A stretch of DNA of 64,000 nucleotides from Anaerolineales bacterium UBA6055. GTDB taxonomy: Bacteria > Chloroflexota > Anaerolineae > Aggregatilineales > Phototrophicaceae. This document shows, piece after piece, positions 16,221-25,812 of this stretch. The notes beneath the pieces are model-generated. The model was not told the DNA's origin, ran no database searches, and saw only the letters and a program-made list of their open reading frames with translations. The position numbers and the translations under genes were made by a program. How positions within the stretch are numbered: position 1 is the first letter of the stretch; each line of letters opens with the position of its first letter. The stretch is taken from NCBI GenBank assembly GCA_002428985.1, contig DIYL01000062.1, positions 266,851 through 330,850 of the forward strand, written 5' to 3'.

Positions 16221-17600
16221 ATGTCAGACACATTTGTAGGCATCCAAATTGGTGCCATTAGTTTTGTTGATGAGGGTGTAGAAGAAGTTCTCGATATATT
16301 GCAAGAAAAAGCTGGAGTCAATGCAATCCTTATTTCTGCGTTGACATGGAGCATCGGGAATGCTGGGCGGGCTGCATTTGGTTTTCCAGATCATGGTGTT
16401 CAAGAACCTGATAATTTGCGGGGTGGGGGGATGTATGAACCCGATCCCCGTTACTATAAAAAGACATTTATGGATCGTTTTGATGCGCCAGATGAGCTGT
16501 ATGATGGTTTCGATACTTTAGCTGATGTAATCCCTGCGGCACGTAAACGGGGTATCAAATGCTATACATACTATTGCGAAACCTCTAGTTCAGCCATTCG
16601 CTCGATCTGGCAACCGGGATTCGCTCATTTCCTCGATCGCGATCACCTTGGGCGGATGGCGACTCGTCCATCACTAATGAACCCTGACTATAAAACATGG
16701 TGGCATTCAGTGTTTGCTGATTGGCTTAATAACCATGATTTGTCAGGTGTACTCTGGGGTGTGGAACGTCAAAGCCCGTTGATGGATATCTTCCGTGGCG
16801 ATAGTTCCACTGGATTTGACCAATATTATGTTGCAGAAGCGCGTGCACGCGGTATTGATGTCGAACGTGCAATTGAAGGCTACAAGAAAGTCGATAATTT
16901 CCTCAAACGTGTGCGCGATGGAGAACGTCCAAAAGAGGGCGTTTTTGTGATGTTATTGCGCCATCTGTTACATCATCCGGAAGTTCTGATGTGGGAAAAA
17001 ATGTGGCTCGATTCACATCATGCTTTCTATCGTGAATTATCCGGCTTAGTAAAATTCCACGATCCCAATCTCGAGTTTGGCATGGGTATCTGGCAAGTTA
17101 TCAACACCTATAATCCATATCTACGTGCTCAATACGACCAATCCGAGTATGCGCCGTATGCTGACTGGTTTAAACCAGTGTTGTATCACACACCTGCTGG
17201 CGCACGCTTCAAAGGGTTTGCAGACTCATGGCAAAAAGGTGTCATGGCGGATGCAACACCAGAAGGTGCATTTAATGCCCTCTCCACGATTCTCGGGTTT
17301 GATGGCATCGCATCGTCCTATGAAGAATCCGCATTAGCAGGCTTTAAACCAGAGTACGTCAAAGAATGGACAGCTAAACTGATCGAACAAACTGGACGAC
17401 CTGTTTATCCAGGTATCGGTGTCGGTGTTGGTCACAATGGTGTCAGCAAAGAAATTACCCCGCAAGAAATTAAAGAAGGCACACTAGCAGGGTTCGATGG
17501 TGGGGCGACGGGTGTCATGATCTCCCGCAATTATTCCGAGGCAGAACTACGCAACCTCGAAGCTGTGGGTGATGCACTTAAAGAACGTGGTTTGATTTAG
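16221..17600 (+). CDS. Uncharacterised protein, probable TIM-barrel hydrolase-like fold
   Basis: I do not recognise the family of this 459-residue protein. It has no signal peptide and opens with GIQIGAISFVDEGVEEVLD followed by alternating beta/alpha segments, which suggests a (beta/alpha)8 barrel like those in carbohydrate-active enzymes. Candidate active-site segments include LSGVLWGVERQSP (a Glu after a strand), DSHHAFYREL and GIGVGVGHNGVSKE. It is rich in Trp and Tyr and in His near metal-like positions (LLRHLLHHPE). It sits 10 nt upstream of a Gfo/Idh/MocA oxidoreductase, so it is likely an enzyme of the same sugar or sugar-acid route. Isomerase, epimerase or glycosidase activity are all open. 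Confidence 0.7.
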   Translation: MSDTFVGIQIGAISFVDEGVEEVLDILQEKAGVNAILISALTWSIGNAGRAAFGFPDHGVQEPDNLRGGGMYEPDPRYYKKTFMDRFDAPDELYDGFDTLADVIPAARKRGIKCYTYYCETSSSAIRSIWQPGFAHFLDRDHLGRMATRPSLMNPDYKTWWHSVFADWLNNHDLSGVLWGVERQSPLMDIFRGDSSTGFDQYYVAEARARGIDVERAIEGYKKVDNFLKRVRDGERPKEGVFVMLLRHLLHHPEVLMWEKMWLDSHHAFYRELSGLVKFHDPNLEFGMGIWQVINTYNPYLRAQYDQSEYAPYADWFKPVLYHTPAGARFKGFADSWQKGVMADATPEGAFNALSTILGFDGIASSYEESALAGFKPEYVKEWTAKLIEQTGRPVYPGIGVGVGHNGVSKEITPQEIKEGTLAGFDGGATGVMISRNYSEAELRNLEAVGDALKERGLI

Positions 17601-17610
17601 GAGCATAACA

Positions 17611-18681
17611 ATGACAATACGAGTAGGAACAATTGGTGCAAGTTTTGCTAAAGCCGCATATTTACCCGCTTTGTCAACTATTGACGATGTCGAATTAGTC
17701 GCAATTGCTAGCGCGAGACTCTCAAGCGCACAATCTACCGCCGATATGTTTAATATCCCCAACGTCTATGATGACTGGGAAACGATGATCGGTGAACATG
17801 AGCTAGATTTGGTCTGCATTGCAACACCAACAATCTATCACGCGCCGATGGCCCTCAAAGCCTTAAATGCAGGCGCACATGTGCTCTGTGAAAAACCAAT
17901 GGCGATGAATCAAGATGAATCACTGGAGATGTATGAGACTGCTGAAAAGCTGAATAAAGTCCATATCATCGGACACGAACTACGCTTCAACCCGAACCGT
18001 AAAAAAATCAAAGAATTGATTGAATCTGGCTATATTGGTGATGTGCGTCATGTCAATATTGTCAATATTTCTGGATCATGGGGTGATCCTGCGTCTCGTC
18101 CAGAAGGCGATTGGTGGTCAGATGAAGCAATGGGTGGTGGACGACTCGGTGCCAATGGATCACATCAAATTGATCTATTACGATTCTGGCTCGGCGATGT
18201 TGGTGCAATTAGTGGGCAAATCGCAACGATGGTACCGGATCGCATCGACAAAAATTCGGGCAGTGCGTGGACAGCAACAGCGGATGATCAATCCAGTTTC
18301 CTTGCTGAAATGAAAAATGGCGCACTTTGCAATGTATTCATGAGTGGCGCAGCCCGCCATACGACTGGTAATCACACTCAGATTTTTGGTAGTGAAGGCA
18401 CAATCTTGCTATCGAACAGCGATGAAAAACTGATGGTCGCTAAAGCTGGCGAAGACTACGAAGATATGAGCATTCATGACCCGAATGCTGACATTGAGGG
18501 TATCAATAGTGGTATCTGGAATGTGTCATTTGTCGCATTGATGGAAGAACTTACCGCAGCTATTCGTGAGAAACGTAGTTTGTCATGGGGGGCAACCTTT
18601 GATGACGGCCATCAATGTCAAATTGCAATGGATGCTGTTCGCCAAAGTAGTGTGGAACGTCGCTGGATTGATTTATCGTAA
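17611..18681 (+). CDS. Gfo/Idh/MocA-family oxidoreductase
   Basis: The 356-residue protein has the N-terminal NAD(P)-binding fold (VGTIGASFAKAAYLPAL), a CIATPTIYHAPMALKAL strand-helix, the signature CEKPMAM with catalytic lysine, and the C-terminal GANGSHQIDLLRFWLGD containing the active-site His. It is the second member of this family in the island. A GAGCATAAC-type ribosome site precedes the ATG, 10 nt after the previous stop. It probably oxidises a cyclic polyol or sugar; pairing with the upstream barrel-like protein suggests oxidation before or after isomerisation or hydrolysis. Confidence 0.9.
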   Translation: MTIRVGTIGASFAKAAYLPALSTIDDVELVAIASARLSSAQSTADMFNIPNVYDDWETMIGEHELDLVCIATPTIYHAPMALKALNAGAHVLCEKPMAMNQDESLEMYETAEKLNKVHIIGHELRFNPNRKKIKELIESGYIGDVRHVNIVNISGSWGDPASRPEGDWWSDEAMGGGRLGANGSHQIDLLRFWLGDVGAISGQIATMVPDRIDKNSGSAWTATADDQSSFLAEMKNGALCNVFMSGAARHTTGNHTQIFGSEGTILLSNSDEKLMVAKAGEDYEDMSIHDPNADIEGINSGIWNVSFVALMEELTAAIREKRSLSWGATFDDGHQCQIAMDAVRQSSVERRWIDLS

Positions 18682-18713
18682 ATACACTACAATCGAAAAA
18701 TTTATATGAAATT

Positions 18714-18741
18714 GTAGGGGCATGATGCATCATGCCCCTAC
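18714..18741. repeat. Perfect 28-bp palindrome (GTAGGG family)
   Basis: GTAGGGGCATGATG is followed immediately by its exact reverse complement. It lies in the 84-nt gap between two co-directional genes and has no T-tract, so an interspersed repeat or cruciform-forming element is likelier than a classical terminator. It could still act as an mRNA-processing hairpin. Confidence 0.75.
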
Positions 18742-18765
18742 TAATACCAATGGATTTAATTATAT

Positions 18766-19929
18766 ATGAACTACAAAAATTACATCTCCAATCGCGCACA
18801 ACGCCTGATGGGATCACTTGGTAAACAAACTTCTGTCCCGATTGAAGGCTTGATTAACCTCGGCAGTGGTACACCTGATTTTCTGCCACCACAATATGTT
18901 CTTGATGCGATGCAAGAAGCCGTTGCTAGCGGACGTATTCAATATACAGCATGGACAGGTATCCCTGAATTACGTAATGCGATTGCTGAAAAACTAAAGA
19001 CTGAAAATGGCATCAATATTGACCCAAACTCACAACTCATCGTGACCTCAGGCGCACAAGAAGCTCTCATGGTAACCTTGATGACCCTCTTGGATGACGG
19101 AGATAACGTCATTACGCCGTCACCGCATTATGACGAATACTCACGTGATGCAAAAATCCTTGGCGGTGAACTCATTCCAGTTGCTACAACGCGGGAATCG
19201 AACTTCACGATTGATGTTGCAGACCTTGAAGCAGCTATCACCGACCGCACTAAAGGCATCATCGTTGTGACACCTAATAATCCAACTGGAACGGTCTTAC
19301 CAGAATCGGTTCTGCAAGATATTGCACAACTAGCTATCGAGAAAGATTTACTGGTTGTATCTGATGAAATTTATGAATACTACGTGTTTGATGATCACAA
19401 ACACATTAGTATGTCAACATTACCGAATATGGCAGAACGCACCATCACTATTAACAGTTTCTCAAAATCATTCGGGATGACTGGATTGCGCTTAGGCTAT
19501 ATTGCCGCACCGTCCGAAATTGTTGAAGCAATGCTACCATTCCATCATGCCATGATGGTATGTGCCAATTCCGTAACACAATGGGGTGGAGTCGCTGTCA
19601 TGAGTGAATCACGCGAGTGGTTTAGTGAAAAACTAGCCGAATACGACCGTCGCCGCAAGCTATGGATGCAAACATTGGACGAAATCGGCTTACCTTATGG
19701 CGAACCTCAAGGCGCGTATTATGTGTTTATCGACATTCGCCCAACTGGTTTAACTAGCCAGGAATTTGTCAATCGGGCTCGCACAGAAGCACGTCTTGTT
19801 TTCCAACCAGGTACAATTGGTGGTGGAGCAGGTGAGGGATTCATACGTGGTGCATTGACCAAAGGCTCACCTGAATTTGAAGAAGGGCTAGACCGCTTTA
19901 AAGACTTTGTGGGAGGTTTATTATCATGA
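18766..19929 (+). CDS. PLP-dependent aminotransferase, class I/II
   Basis: The 387-residue protein is a complete fold-type I aminotransferase: NNPTG (Asn at 172), SDEIYEYYVFDD (Asp at 200), SFSKSFGMTGLRLGY (PLP Lys at 234) and the C-terminal FIRGALT with the carboxylate-binding Arg. It is related in style to the leftward aminotransferase at 4063 (same class, similar length), so the island has two active aminotransferases plus a lysine-less third. The stop overlaps the next SDR gene's ATG by 4 nt. It probably deaminates an amino acid or aminosugar-derived intermediate; specificity is unknown. Confidence 0.92.
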   Translation: MNYKNYISNRAQRLMGSLGKQTSVPIEGLINLGSGTPDFLPPQYVLDAMQEAVASGRIQYTAWTGIPELRNAIAEKLKTENGINIDPNSQLIVTSGAQEALMVTLMTLLDDGDNVITPSPHYDEYSRDAKILGGELIPVATTRESNFTIDVADLEAAITDRTKGIIVVTPNNPTGTVLPESVLQDIAQLAIEKDLLVVSDEIYEYYVFDDHKHISMSTLPNMAERTITINSFSKSFGMTGLRLGYIAAPSEIVEAMLPFHHAMMVCANSVTQWGGVAVMSESREWFSEKLAEYDRRRKLWMQTLDEIGLPYGEPQGAYYVFIDIRPTGLTSQEFVNRARTEARLVFQPGTIGGGAGEGFIRGALTKGSPEFEEGLDRFKDFVGGLLS

Positions 19930-20660
19930 CAGATCTAAATGGGAAAATTGCTGTTGTCACAGGCGCAGCTCAAGGATTAGGTAATGCAATCGCGCGAGCA
20001 TATGCGCAAGAAGGTATGAAAGTCGCATTGATTGATGTTAAAGCCGATACCTTACAAAAATTAAGTGAAGAGATAAAAGCAGCTGGTGGTGAATGCCTTG
20101 TCATTCCCGCTGATTTATCTGACATCTATGAGACCCAGCGGGCTGCATCTGAAGTGTTGGGTGAATATGGTACACCGCTTGTGTTTGTCCATAATGCCGC
20201 TGTCTTATACCCACGCCCTTTACTAGATGTCTCAATTCGAGAATGGTTATTAACTGTCAATGTACAGATTCAAGCTGCATTTATTCTGACAAAATCTTTC
20301 TGGCAGGGCATGACTGATGCAGGTCAGGGCAGTATTTTGTTCGTCTCGTCTCAGTCGGGTATTAAAGGTTTCGCAGATGAAGTCCCTTATTGCACAGGTA
20401 AACATGGACTCGAGGGGATGATGAAATCTCTTTCATTAGAGGGGAAAGCGCGTAACATCTCGGTGAATACCATCACACCCGGAATGTATATGCATACACC
20501 CATGTCCGAGCAGAATTATCCTGAAGATTTAAAAGAAAAATGGGTTGACCCTATGTTACTGACGCCTGCATTTGTTAAGCTGGCGACGACGTCTGCTAAC
20601 GATACAACAGGCGAACGGTTAAACGCATGGGAGATGTCTGAGGAATTACGGTCTTTGTAG
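19926..20660 (+). CDS. SDR-family oxidoreductase
   Basis: The 244-residue classical short-chain dehydrogenase has the cofactor motif TGAAQGLGNAIA, VHNAAVL in place of NNAG, the catalytic Ser in VSSQSG and YCTGK (Tyr/Lys). DVK after the second strand (LIDVKADT) favours NAD(H). It overlaps the aminotransferase start-to-stop by 4 nt, suggesting that it acts on the keto product of transamination or on a sugar alcohol. The C-terminus is short compared with many family members, but all active-site elements are present. Confidence 0.9.
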   Translation: MTDLNGKIAVVTGAAQGLGNAIARAYAQEGMKVALIDVKADTLQKLSEEIKAAGGECLVIPADLSDIYETQRAASEVLGEYGTPLVFVHNAAVLYPRPLLDVSIREWLLTVNVQIQAAFILTKSFWQGMTDAGQGSILFVSSQSGIKGFADEVPYCTGKHGLEGMMKSLSLEGKARNISVNTITPGMYMHTPMSEQNYPEDLKEKWVDPMLLTPAFVKLATTSANDTTGERLNAWEMSEELRSL

Positions 20661-20677
20661 CATTTCACGGAGTTGAT

Positions 20678-21547
20678 ATGAAAAACTATACGATTGGATT
20701 TGCTAATCTCATTGAAACTCACGAAAGTCCAAGACAAGTAAGAAAAAGTTTCGAAGCAGAAATCGCAAAACACGAGAATCTCAAGCTAATTGTTCGAGAT
20801 AATCAATTGAATACCGATATAGCAAAAGAAAACATGCAATACTTTGCAGACTTGCCTGTTGATCTAGCTGTGTTATTTCATTTAGATGAACGTAATCTAC
20901 CAGATGTGATTAAGCCGATGACTTGGGCGGGTATTCCAGTCATCACGTCAACTGTCCGTGCACCGATGGCATACTTTCTGGGTTTGGATGACAAACAAGC
21001 TGGGAAATATGTAGGTGAGGAAGTAAAAAGATGGGTAGAGCATAATTGGCAAGGGGAGTTTGATAAGATACTTATTCTCACGCCACAAACCGGCTTGACC
21101 TTCAACCTACATCGTATTCAAGGGGCATTAGAGGTATTGAGGACCATGCCAACTTTCGATACGAACAAAATCTTATATATTGATGAAGGGGGCACATCGG
21201 AGAATGCTGTCAAGAGTGCGCGAATTGTCATGGAGCAATGGAAAGATGAGTATCGGGTCGTTTTATTGTCAATGATTGACTATGTTGTTGTGCCAGTATT
21301 AGACATGATTCGGGAGTTAGGGTATATCGAGCAAATTGTCTGTGGTAGTTTTGACAGTACCCAAGTTGCACTAGAGGAATTCCGTAAGCCTGATTCACCT
21401 CTTGTAGTGGCACCGACTTTTGAGGCTGAAAAATTTGGAGAGTTTATCGTCCCAATGATTATTGACATCTTAGAGAAGAAAGTTCATCCAAATCATCAAG
21501 TCTTAAGATCGTCAAAATTGCGAACCCGTGCTGAGTTCTTAAAATAA
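20678..21547 (+). CDS. LacI-type periplasmic-binding-fold protein without signal peptide or HTH
   Basis: The 289-residue protein opens directly with a binding-fold strand (YTIGFANLIETHESP) and follows the type I sugar-binding pattern: VDLAVLFHLDERNLPDVIKPM, GIPVITSTVRAP, ILTPQTGL, and the C-terminal GSFDSTQVALEEF. It has no signal peptide, so it is not an exported binding protein, and no DNA-binding domain, so it is not a LacI repressor. It may be a cytosolic ligand sensor or a broken remnant of either, but the frame is clean. It is encoded between the SDR and M20 genes, probably in the same operon. I do not know a named family for this form. Confidence 0.72.
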   Translation: MKNYTIGFANLIETHESPRQVRKSFEAEIAKHENLKLIVRDNQLNTDIAKENMQYFADLPVDLAVLFHLDERNLPDVIKPMTWAGIPVITSTVRAPMAYFLGLDDKQAGKYVGEEVKRWVEHNWQGEFDKILILTPQTGLTFNLHRIQGALEVLRTMPTFDTNKILYIDEGGTSENAVKSARIVMEQWKDEYRVVLLSMIDYVVVPVLDMIRELGYIEQIVCGSFDSTQVALEEFRKPDSPLVVAPTFEAEKFGEFIVPMIIDILEKKVHPNHQVLRSSKLRTRAEFLK

Positions 21548-21576
21548 AATATTAATTAGAAAATAGGATAAGCCCT

Positions 21577-22941
21577 GTGAGTGAATTACAAGATGTATTT
21601 GATTATATTGATGCAAATGCACAAGAATATATTGAAGACCTACAAACGCTTGTGCGCCAACCCAGTATCTCTGCCCAAGGCATCGGATTACGTGAATGTG
21701 CTGACTTAGTATTAGACATGATGCATCGTGATGGGTTAGATGCGCACATGCACGAGCTCGATGGAGGACCACCTGTTATCACGGGACATATTACAACCAC
21801 GCAATCCAAAAAGACAATGCTCGCATATTCCCACTATGATGTGCAACCACCTGAACCACTTGATGCATGGACACACGACGGACCTTGGTCAGCTAAAATT
21901 GTCGATGGGTATATGTATGGACGTGGGTGTAGTGACAATAAGAGTGGTATCCTTGCGTTTAATAAAGCCGCCAAGGCCCTATTAAATGTCCGAGGCGAAC
22001 TGCCTGTCAATCTCAAATTTATTATTGAAGGTGAAGAAGAAATAGGCAGCTTGAACCTTGGCCCTTGGGTAGAGAAGAACACTGATCTCTTAGAAGCTGA
22101 TGGGATGCACTGTCTAGATGGACCAAATGATACCAGCACGGATTTGCCAGATGTTGATCTTGGCTTGAAGTCAGTTTTATTTGCGGAGTTTGTTGTACGC
22201 GGTGCGAACGAGGATATTCACTCGCTCAACTTTCCGCTACTGCCGTCACCTATATGGGATTTGGTTAAAGCCCTTAATACACTGATTGACGATAATCGAC
22301 GTATCTTGATTGACGGCTGGTATGATGGTCTGTATGAGCTGCAAGACGAAGATTATGAAATTCTCCAAGATAAACTCGACCGTGTTGATTTGGACGATAT
22401 GCGTGCCGAATGGGGCATAGACGAATTTGCAATGGGACGTGATGGCATCGATGCTCATATCGCCCGTCATTATGAACCAACTGCCAACATTGCAGGTATC
22501 GTCGGTGGTTATACTGGACCGGGTTCAAAAACAATAGTACCCAATGAAGCCCGCGCCAAGATGGACTTCCGCCTGCCACCCAACATCAACCCAGACGAAG
22601 CTAAGAAGAAGCTCCGCGCCCACCTAGATAAGCACGGCTTTGAACACATCGAAATTCAGTTCAAGACTGCAGAGCCACCTTACAAAATCTCAGTAAAAGA
22701 ACCGATGGCACAGGCAATTATCAAAGCTGCGACAGAAATTTTTGGGCAAGCACCTATTGTGAATGGGGTAAGTGCTGAGGGCACAATCCTCAAACACGTG
22801 TGGATTCCCTGTGTGCTAACAGGTTTTGCCTCGCCTGGAGCAAATTTACATGCGCCGGACGAAAACCTAAGCATTGAACACTATATTCGTGGCATCAAAT
22901 ACGCGGCACTGATAATGTACGAATTTGGGAAAATGGATTAG
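21577..22941 (+). CDS. M20-family dipeptidase
   Basis: The 454-residue dinuclear-zinc peptidase begins with GTG. Motifs seen: AYSHYDVQPPEP (metal His and Asp), GRGCSDNKSG (bridging Asp), IEGEEEIGS (catalytic Glu) and the C-terminal HAPDENLS (late metal His). The layout matches the CNDP/PepV-like dipeptidase branch with a dimerisation lid. It is the last gene of the rightward operon before a convergent terminator. Together with the M20 hydrolase and M14 carboxypeptidase of the leftward operon it gives three peptidases around a peptide-type importer, which supports a peptide-like substrate. Confidence 0.9.
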   Translation: MSELQDVFDYIDANAQEYIEDLQTLVRQPSISAQGIGLRECADLVLDMMHRDGLDAHMHELDGGPPVITGHITTTQSKKTMLAYSHYDVQPPEPLDAWTHDGPWSAKIVDGYMYGRGCSDNKSGILAFNKAAKALLNVRGELPVNLKFIIEGEEEIGSLNLGPWVEKNTDLLEADGMHCLDGPNDTSTDLPDVDLGLKSVLFAEFVVRGANEDIHSLNFPLLPSPIWDLVKALNTLIDDNRRILIDGWYDGLYELQDEDYEILQDKLDRVDLDDMRAEWGIDEFAMGRDGIDAHIARHYEPTANIAGIVGGYTGPGSKTIVPNEARAKMDFRLPPNINPDEAKKKLRAHLDKHGFEHIEIQFKTAEPPYKISVKEPMAQAIIKAATEIFGQAPIVNGVSAEGTILKHVWIPCVLTGFASPGANLHAPDENLSIEHYIRGIKYAALIMYEFGKMD

Positions 22942-22960
22942 GCGTTTACAGCTACACAGG

Positions 22961-23000
22961 TTGGGATGTGCATCTGCTAAATGACTAGATCGCATCCCAA
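22961..23000. terminator. Bidirectional terminator hairpin between convergent genes
   Basis: TTGGGATGTG and CGCATCCCAA form a 10-bp stem (one wobble) between the M20 gene (plus) and the histidine-kinase gene (minus). Confidence 0.6.
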
Positions 23001-23020
23001 TGTGTATTTGTTATCCAAAC

Positions 23021-25705
23021 TCAAATGAGATTTTTTGACATATAAATTGTGAAGGTTGCTCCTTGTCCAAGTTTACTTTCACATGAAATTGTGCCACGAT
23101 GCAAACCAACAATCTCATGAACGATTGCAAGTCCCAGTCCCGTACCACGCATATTTTCAGTATTTTTACCCCGATAAAATGGTTGATATATATGGGGTAG
23201 ATCTTTACGAGCGATACCAATTCCATTATCTTGTATTTTAAACGTCAGGTTTTTGCCGGACTGTTCAATTGTGATGTTTATGTCAGTTGATTCTGACGAG
23301 TACTTTTGAGAATTGGTTAGCAAATTCATCATAGCTTGTTCCATAAGATTGCTATCAAATTTTGCTGTCGGGGCATCCGTAACGAGGCGAATGTCTAAGT
23401 TGTGCGACTTAGTATTATTCATCTCAAATCTTCTTTGAATTGAATCGACAAAAGCAGATAAATCTATAACACCCGCTTGATAGTCGATTCGATTTTGTTG
23501 GGCTTCACTCATAGTACGGATATTATCTAACATACTGGTCAGATGCTGAATTTGAGCAATAATCTGGTTTAGTTTTTCATCTTTGCGATCAATTGTCAGA
23601 CGATCACGATAACGCATCAATATTTCTGTATTTGTTAATATCACAGCGAGAGGAGTGCGGAATTCGTGAGATATGGTTGTTAGGAGACGTGTTCTTAAAT
23701 CACTGAGTTGTCGCTCTTTTTGGAGTTTTAACGCAAGTTTTTCTTGTTCTAGCTGAAATGCCTCGGCTTGACGTTGTGCTGTAATGTCATGGGTAATCAC
23801 CTGTATACCGCTAATTTCACCGCTACTACTAAACACAGGTTGTGCGACCGACCACAAGAATTGCGTTTCACCATCAATATCTATTTCTTCTTCTATGTAA
23901 GTCGCACTATTATTTTCTAGTACCTTGTTGATAAATGTGATAGTTGATTCATGACGATTCGGCTCAAATGCATCCATGAAACACCCAATCATATCGGCTG
24001 GTTCGCCACCTAAAAACAGTGCAGCCTGCTTATTAATCATTTGAATGCTTCCATCCAAATTATAAATAACAATATTGTAAAGTGCGTTCTCAAATAGCGT
24101 ACGATAGCGATGTTCATTTTCCATCAGGGCTAGCTTTATACGTTGTTCTTCCGTCACATCCATAAAAGTTGCAAAACGTCGCTCACCAATAATTGAGACG
24201 TGGATCATAACAGCGCGTTGCTGTCCCCATTTATCGATAATATAGTAGATACGGGCTGGTACAGAACTCTGATCCTGCTCCGCCAGTTCAAGATCTTCGT
24301 TCCATTGTTGATATGTTTGTTCACGGTATTTGGGGTCGGGATAGGCGAGTTTACGCCATGTATCAATATCTGGGGTATCATCTACTGTGTAACCGAATGT
24401 CTCAGTAAATACGTTATTATAGTATTCTACCTGTTCATCACTTGTTGAGATACCAATAGGAATTGGGCTATGGTCTAAAAAGGATTGTTGCTCAAATTTC
24501 AAACGCTCTTTTTCAGACACGTCGATAGCAATGCCCATAATATGGATAACATGACCATCTTCATCTCGCTTAGCGACTTTGTCCCGACTATGAAACCAGA
24601 CCCAGTGCCCATCCTTATGCTTCATACGATAGGTAATTTCGAGGACTTCCTCGTTATCTTCGATTTGTTTTATATCCTCAAAATGCATTTGAACCCGTTG
24701 AAAGTCTCCGGAATGCATTAATCCATGTATTGGCTGTTCATTCTGGTGTATATCATCATCGAGCGTATAACCGAGGTAATCTGCTATTCGTTTATTGGTA
24801 TATATGAGTTTATTCATTCGAAGATCGAATACATAGATCACACCGGGTACAGTGCTCGCAATCTCAGAAATAAATTGTTCACGTAATAACAGTTGATGTT
24901 CAGCCTGTTTCAAAGAAGTGATTTCAATAGCGAATCCGCCGATGTGGATTGTATCGTCGATACCAACAACCGGGAATTTAATTTCTTTGAACCAATGGAG
25001 ATCATCCTCTTCCCACATTGCATACTCATCCATTTCAACGATCGCATTCCGTTCTAGAACTTGATGGTCAGCATGTCGAATACTGCGTGCAACATGTGCT
25101 GGTAAATCCTCATAAGGGGTACGATTATTGATATTCATATTCTTCTTGAATGTCAGCTCACGCATATGGGAATTGGTGAAGAGGTAGTTAGATAGTGCAT
25201 CCTTAATGTAAGCAATTAGGGGGGCATGATCCATAAATGCCTTAAAGCGCTTCTCACTCTCAATGAGTTGCTCTTGTACTTTCTTTTGCTCGGTAATATC
25301 GCGGAAAATAGAAACATGTCGCCCCGGAATTACACTACTCACGGCAACAAAATCAATTAATATCTCGTGCCCATCTTTATGTATAACGTTGTACTCACCA
25401 CGCATTTTGCCTGTTTGAGCAAATGTTTCCCACTCTTCTTGGACGTGTTCAGTTATCGCAACAATATCGAGGATTTGTATTTGCAATAGTTCCTCTTTAG
25501 TATATCCCAGTAGCTCACAAGCAACAGGATTTACATCAACATATTGCATGTTGTCATCGGCAATTAACAAACCATCCATTGAATTTTCAAAAGTGGCATC
25601 ACGAACAAGTAACTGTTGCAGAAGTGATTCAACAGATACATCTCTATCATTTGCGAGGTTAGAAAGTTGCTCAAATAACTCGTCAGAAAGCTCTAAAGTT
25701 GTCAT
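23021..25705 (-). CDS. Multi-PAS sensor histidine kinase (cytosolic, orphan)
   Basis: The 894-residue protein contains about five PAS/PAC units between residues 45 and 660 (for example ENSMDGLLIADDNMQYVDVN, DITEQKKVQEQ, YRMKHKDGHWVWFHSRD, LFENALYNIVIYNLDG). HisKA follows, with the phosphorylated His at about 680 (SHEFRTPLAVIL), and the HATPase domain has the N box (MMNLLTNSQKYS), G1 (DNGIGI) and G2 (GTGLGLAIVHEI). No membrane span or signal peptide is present, so it senses an internal cue such as redox state, light or a small ligand. No response regulator is encoded nearby. It is the only gene of its transcript. Confidence 0.93.
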   Translation of the reverse strand: MTTLELSDELFEQLSNLANDRDVSVESLLQQLLVRDATFENSMDGLLIADDNMQYVDVNPVACELLGYTKEELLQIQILDIVAITEHVQEEWETFAQTGKMRGEYNVIHKDGHEILIDFVAVSSVIPGRHVSIFRDITEQKKVQEQLIESEKRFKAFMDHAPLIAYIKDALSNYLFTNSHMRELTFKKNMNINNRTPYEDLPAHVARSIRHADHQVLERNAIVEMDEYAMWEEDDLHWFKEIKFPVVGIDDTIHIGGFAIEITSLKQAEHQLLLREQFISEIASTVPGVIYVFDLRMNKLIYTNKRIADYLGYTLDDDIHQNEQPIHGLMHSGDFQRVQMHFEDIKQIEDNEEVLEITYRMKHKDGHWVWFHSRDKVAKRDEDGHVIHIMGIAIDVSEKERLKFEQQSFLDHSPIPIGISTSDEQVEYYNNVFTETFGYTVDDTPDIDTWRKLAYPDPKYREQTYQQWNEDLELAEQDQSSVPARIYYIIDKWGQQRAVMIHVSIIGERRFATFMDVTEEQRIKLALMENEHRYRTLFENALYNIVIYNLDGSIQMINKQAALFLGGEPADMIGCFMDAFEPNRHESTITFINKVLENNSATYIEEEIDIDGETQFLWSVAQPVFSSSGEISGIQVITHDITAQRQAEAFQLEQEKLALKLQKERQLSDLRTRLLTTISHEFRTPLAVILTNTEILMRYRDRLTIDRKDEKLNQIIAQIQHLTSMLDNIRTMSEAQQNRIDYQAGVIDLSAFVDSIQRRFEMNNTKSHNLDIRLVTDAPTAKFDSNLMEQAMMNLLTNSQKYSSESTDINITIEQSGKNLTFKIQDNGIGIARKDLPHIYQPFYRGKNTENMRGTGLGLAIVHEIVGLHRGTISCESKLGQGATFTIYMSKNLI

Positions 25706-25812
25706 AATACTATAACTAGCGTCGCTTATTATTTTGGGTTGTTTATATTATATTCTACACACATATAAAAACCCATAAGAAAGTCTATACTTGATTATTA
25801 TGAGGTGGATAG

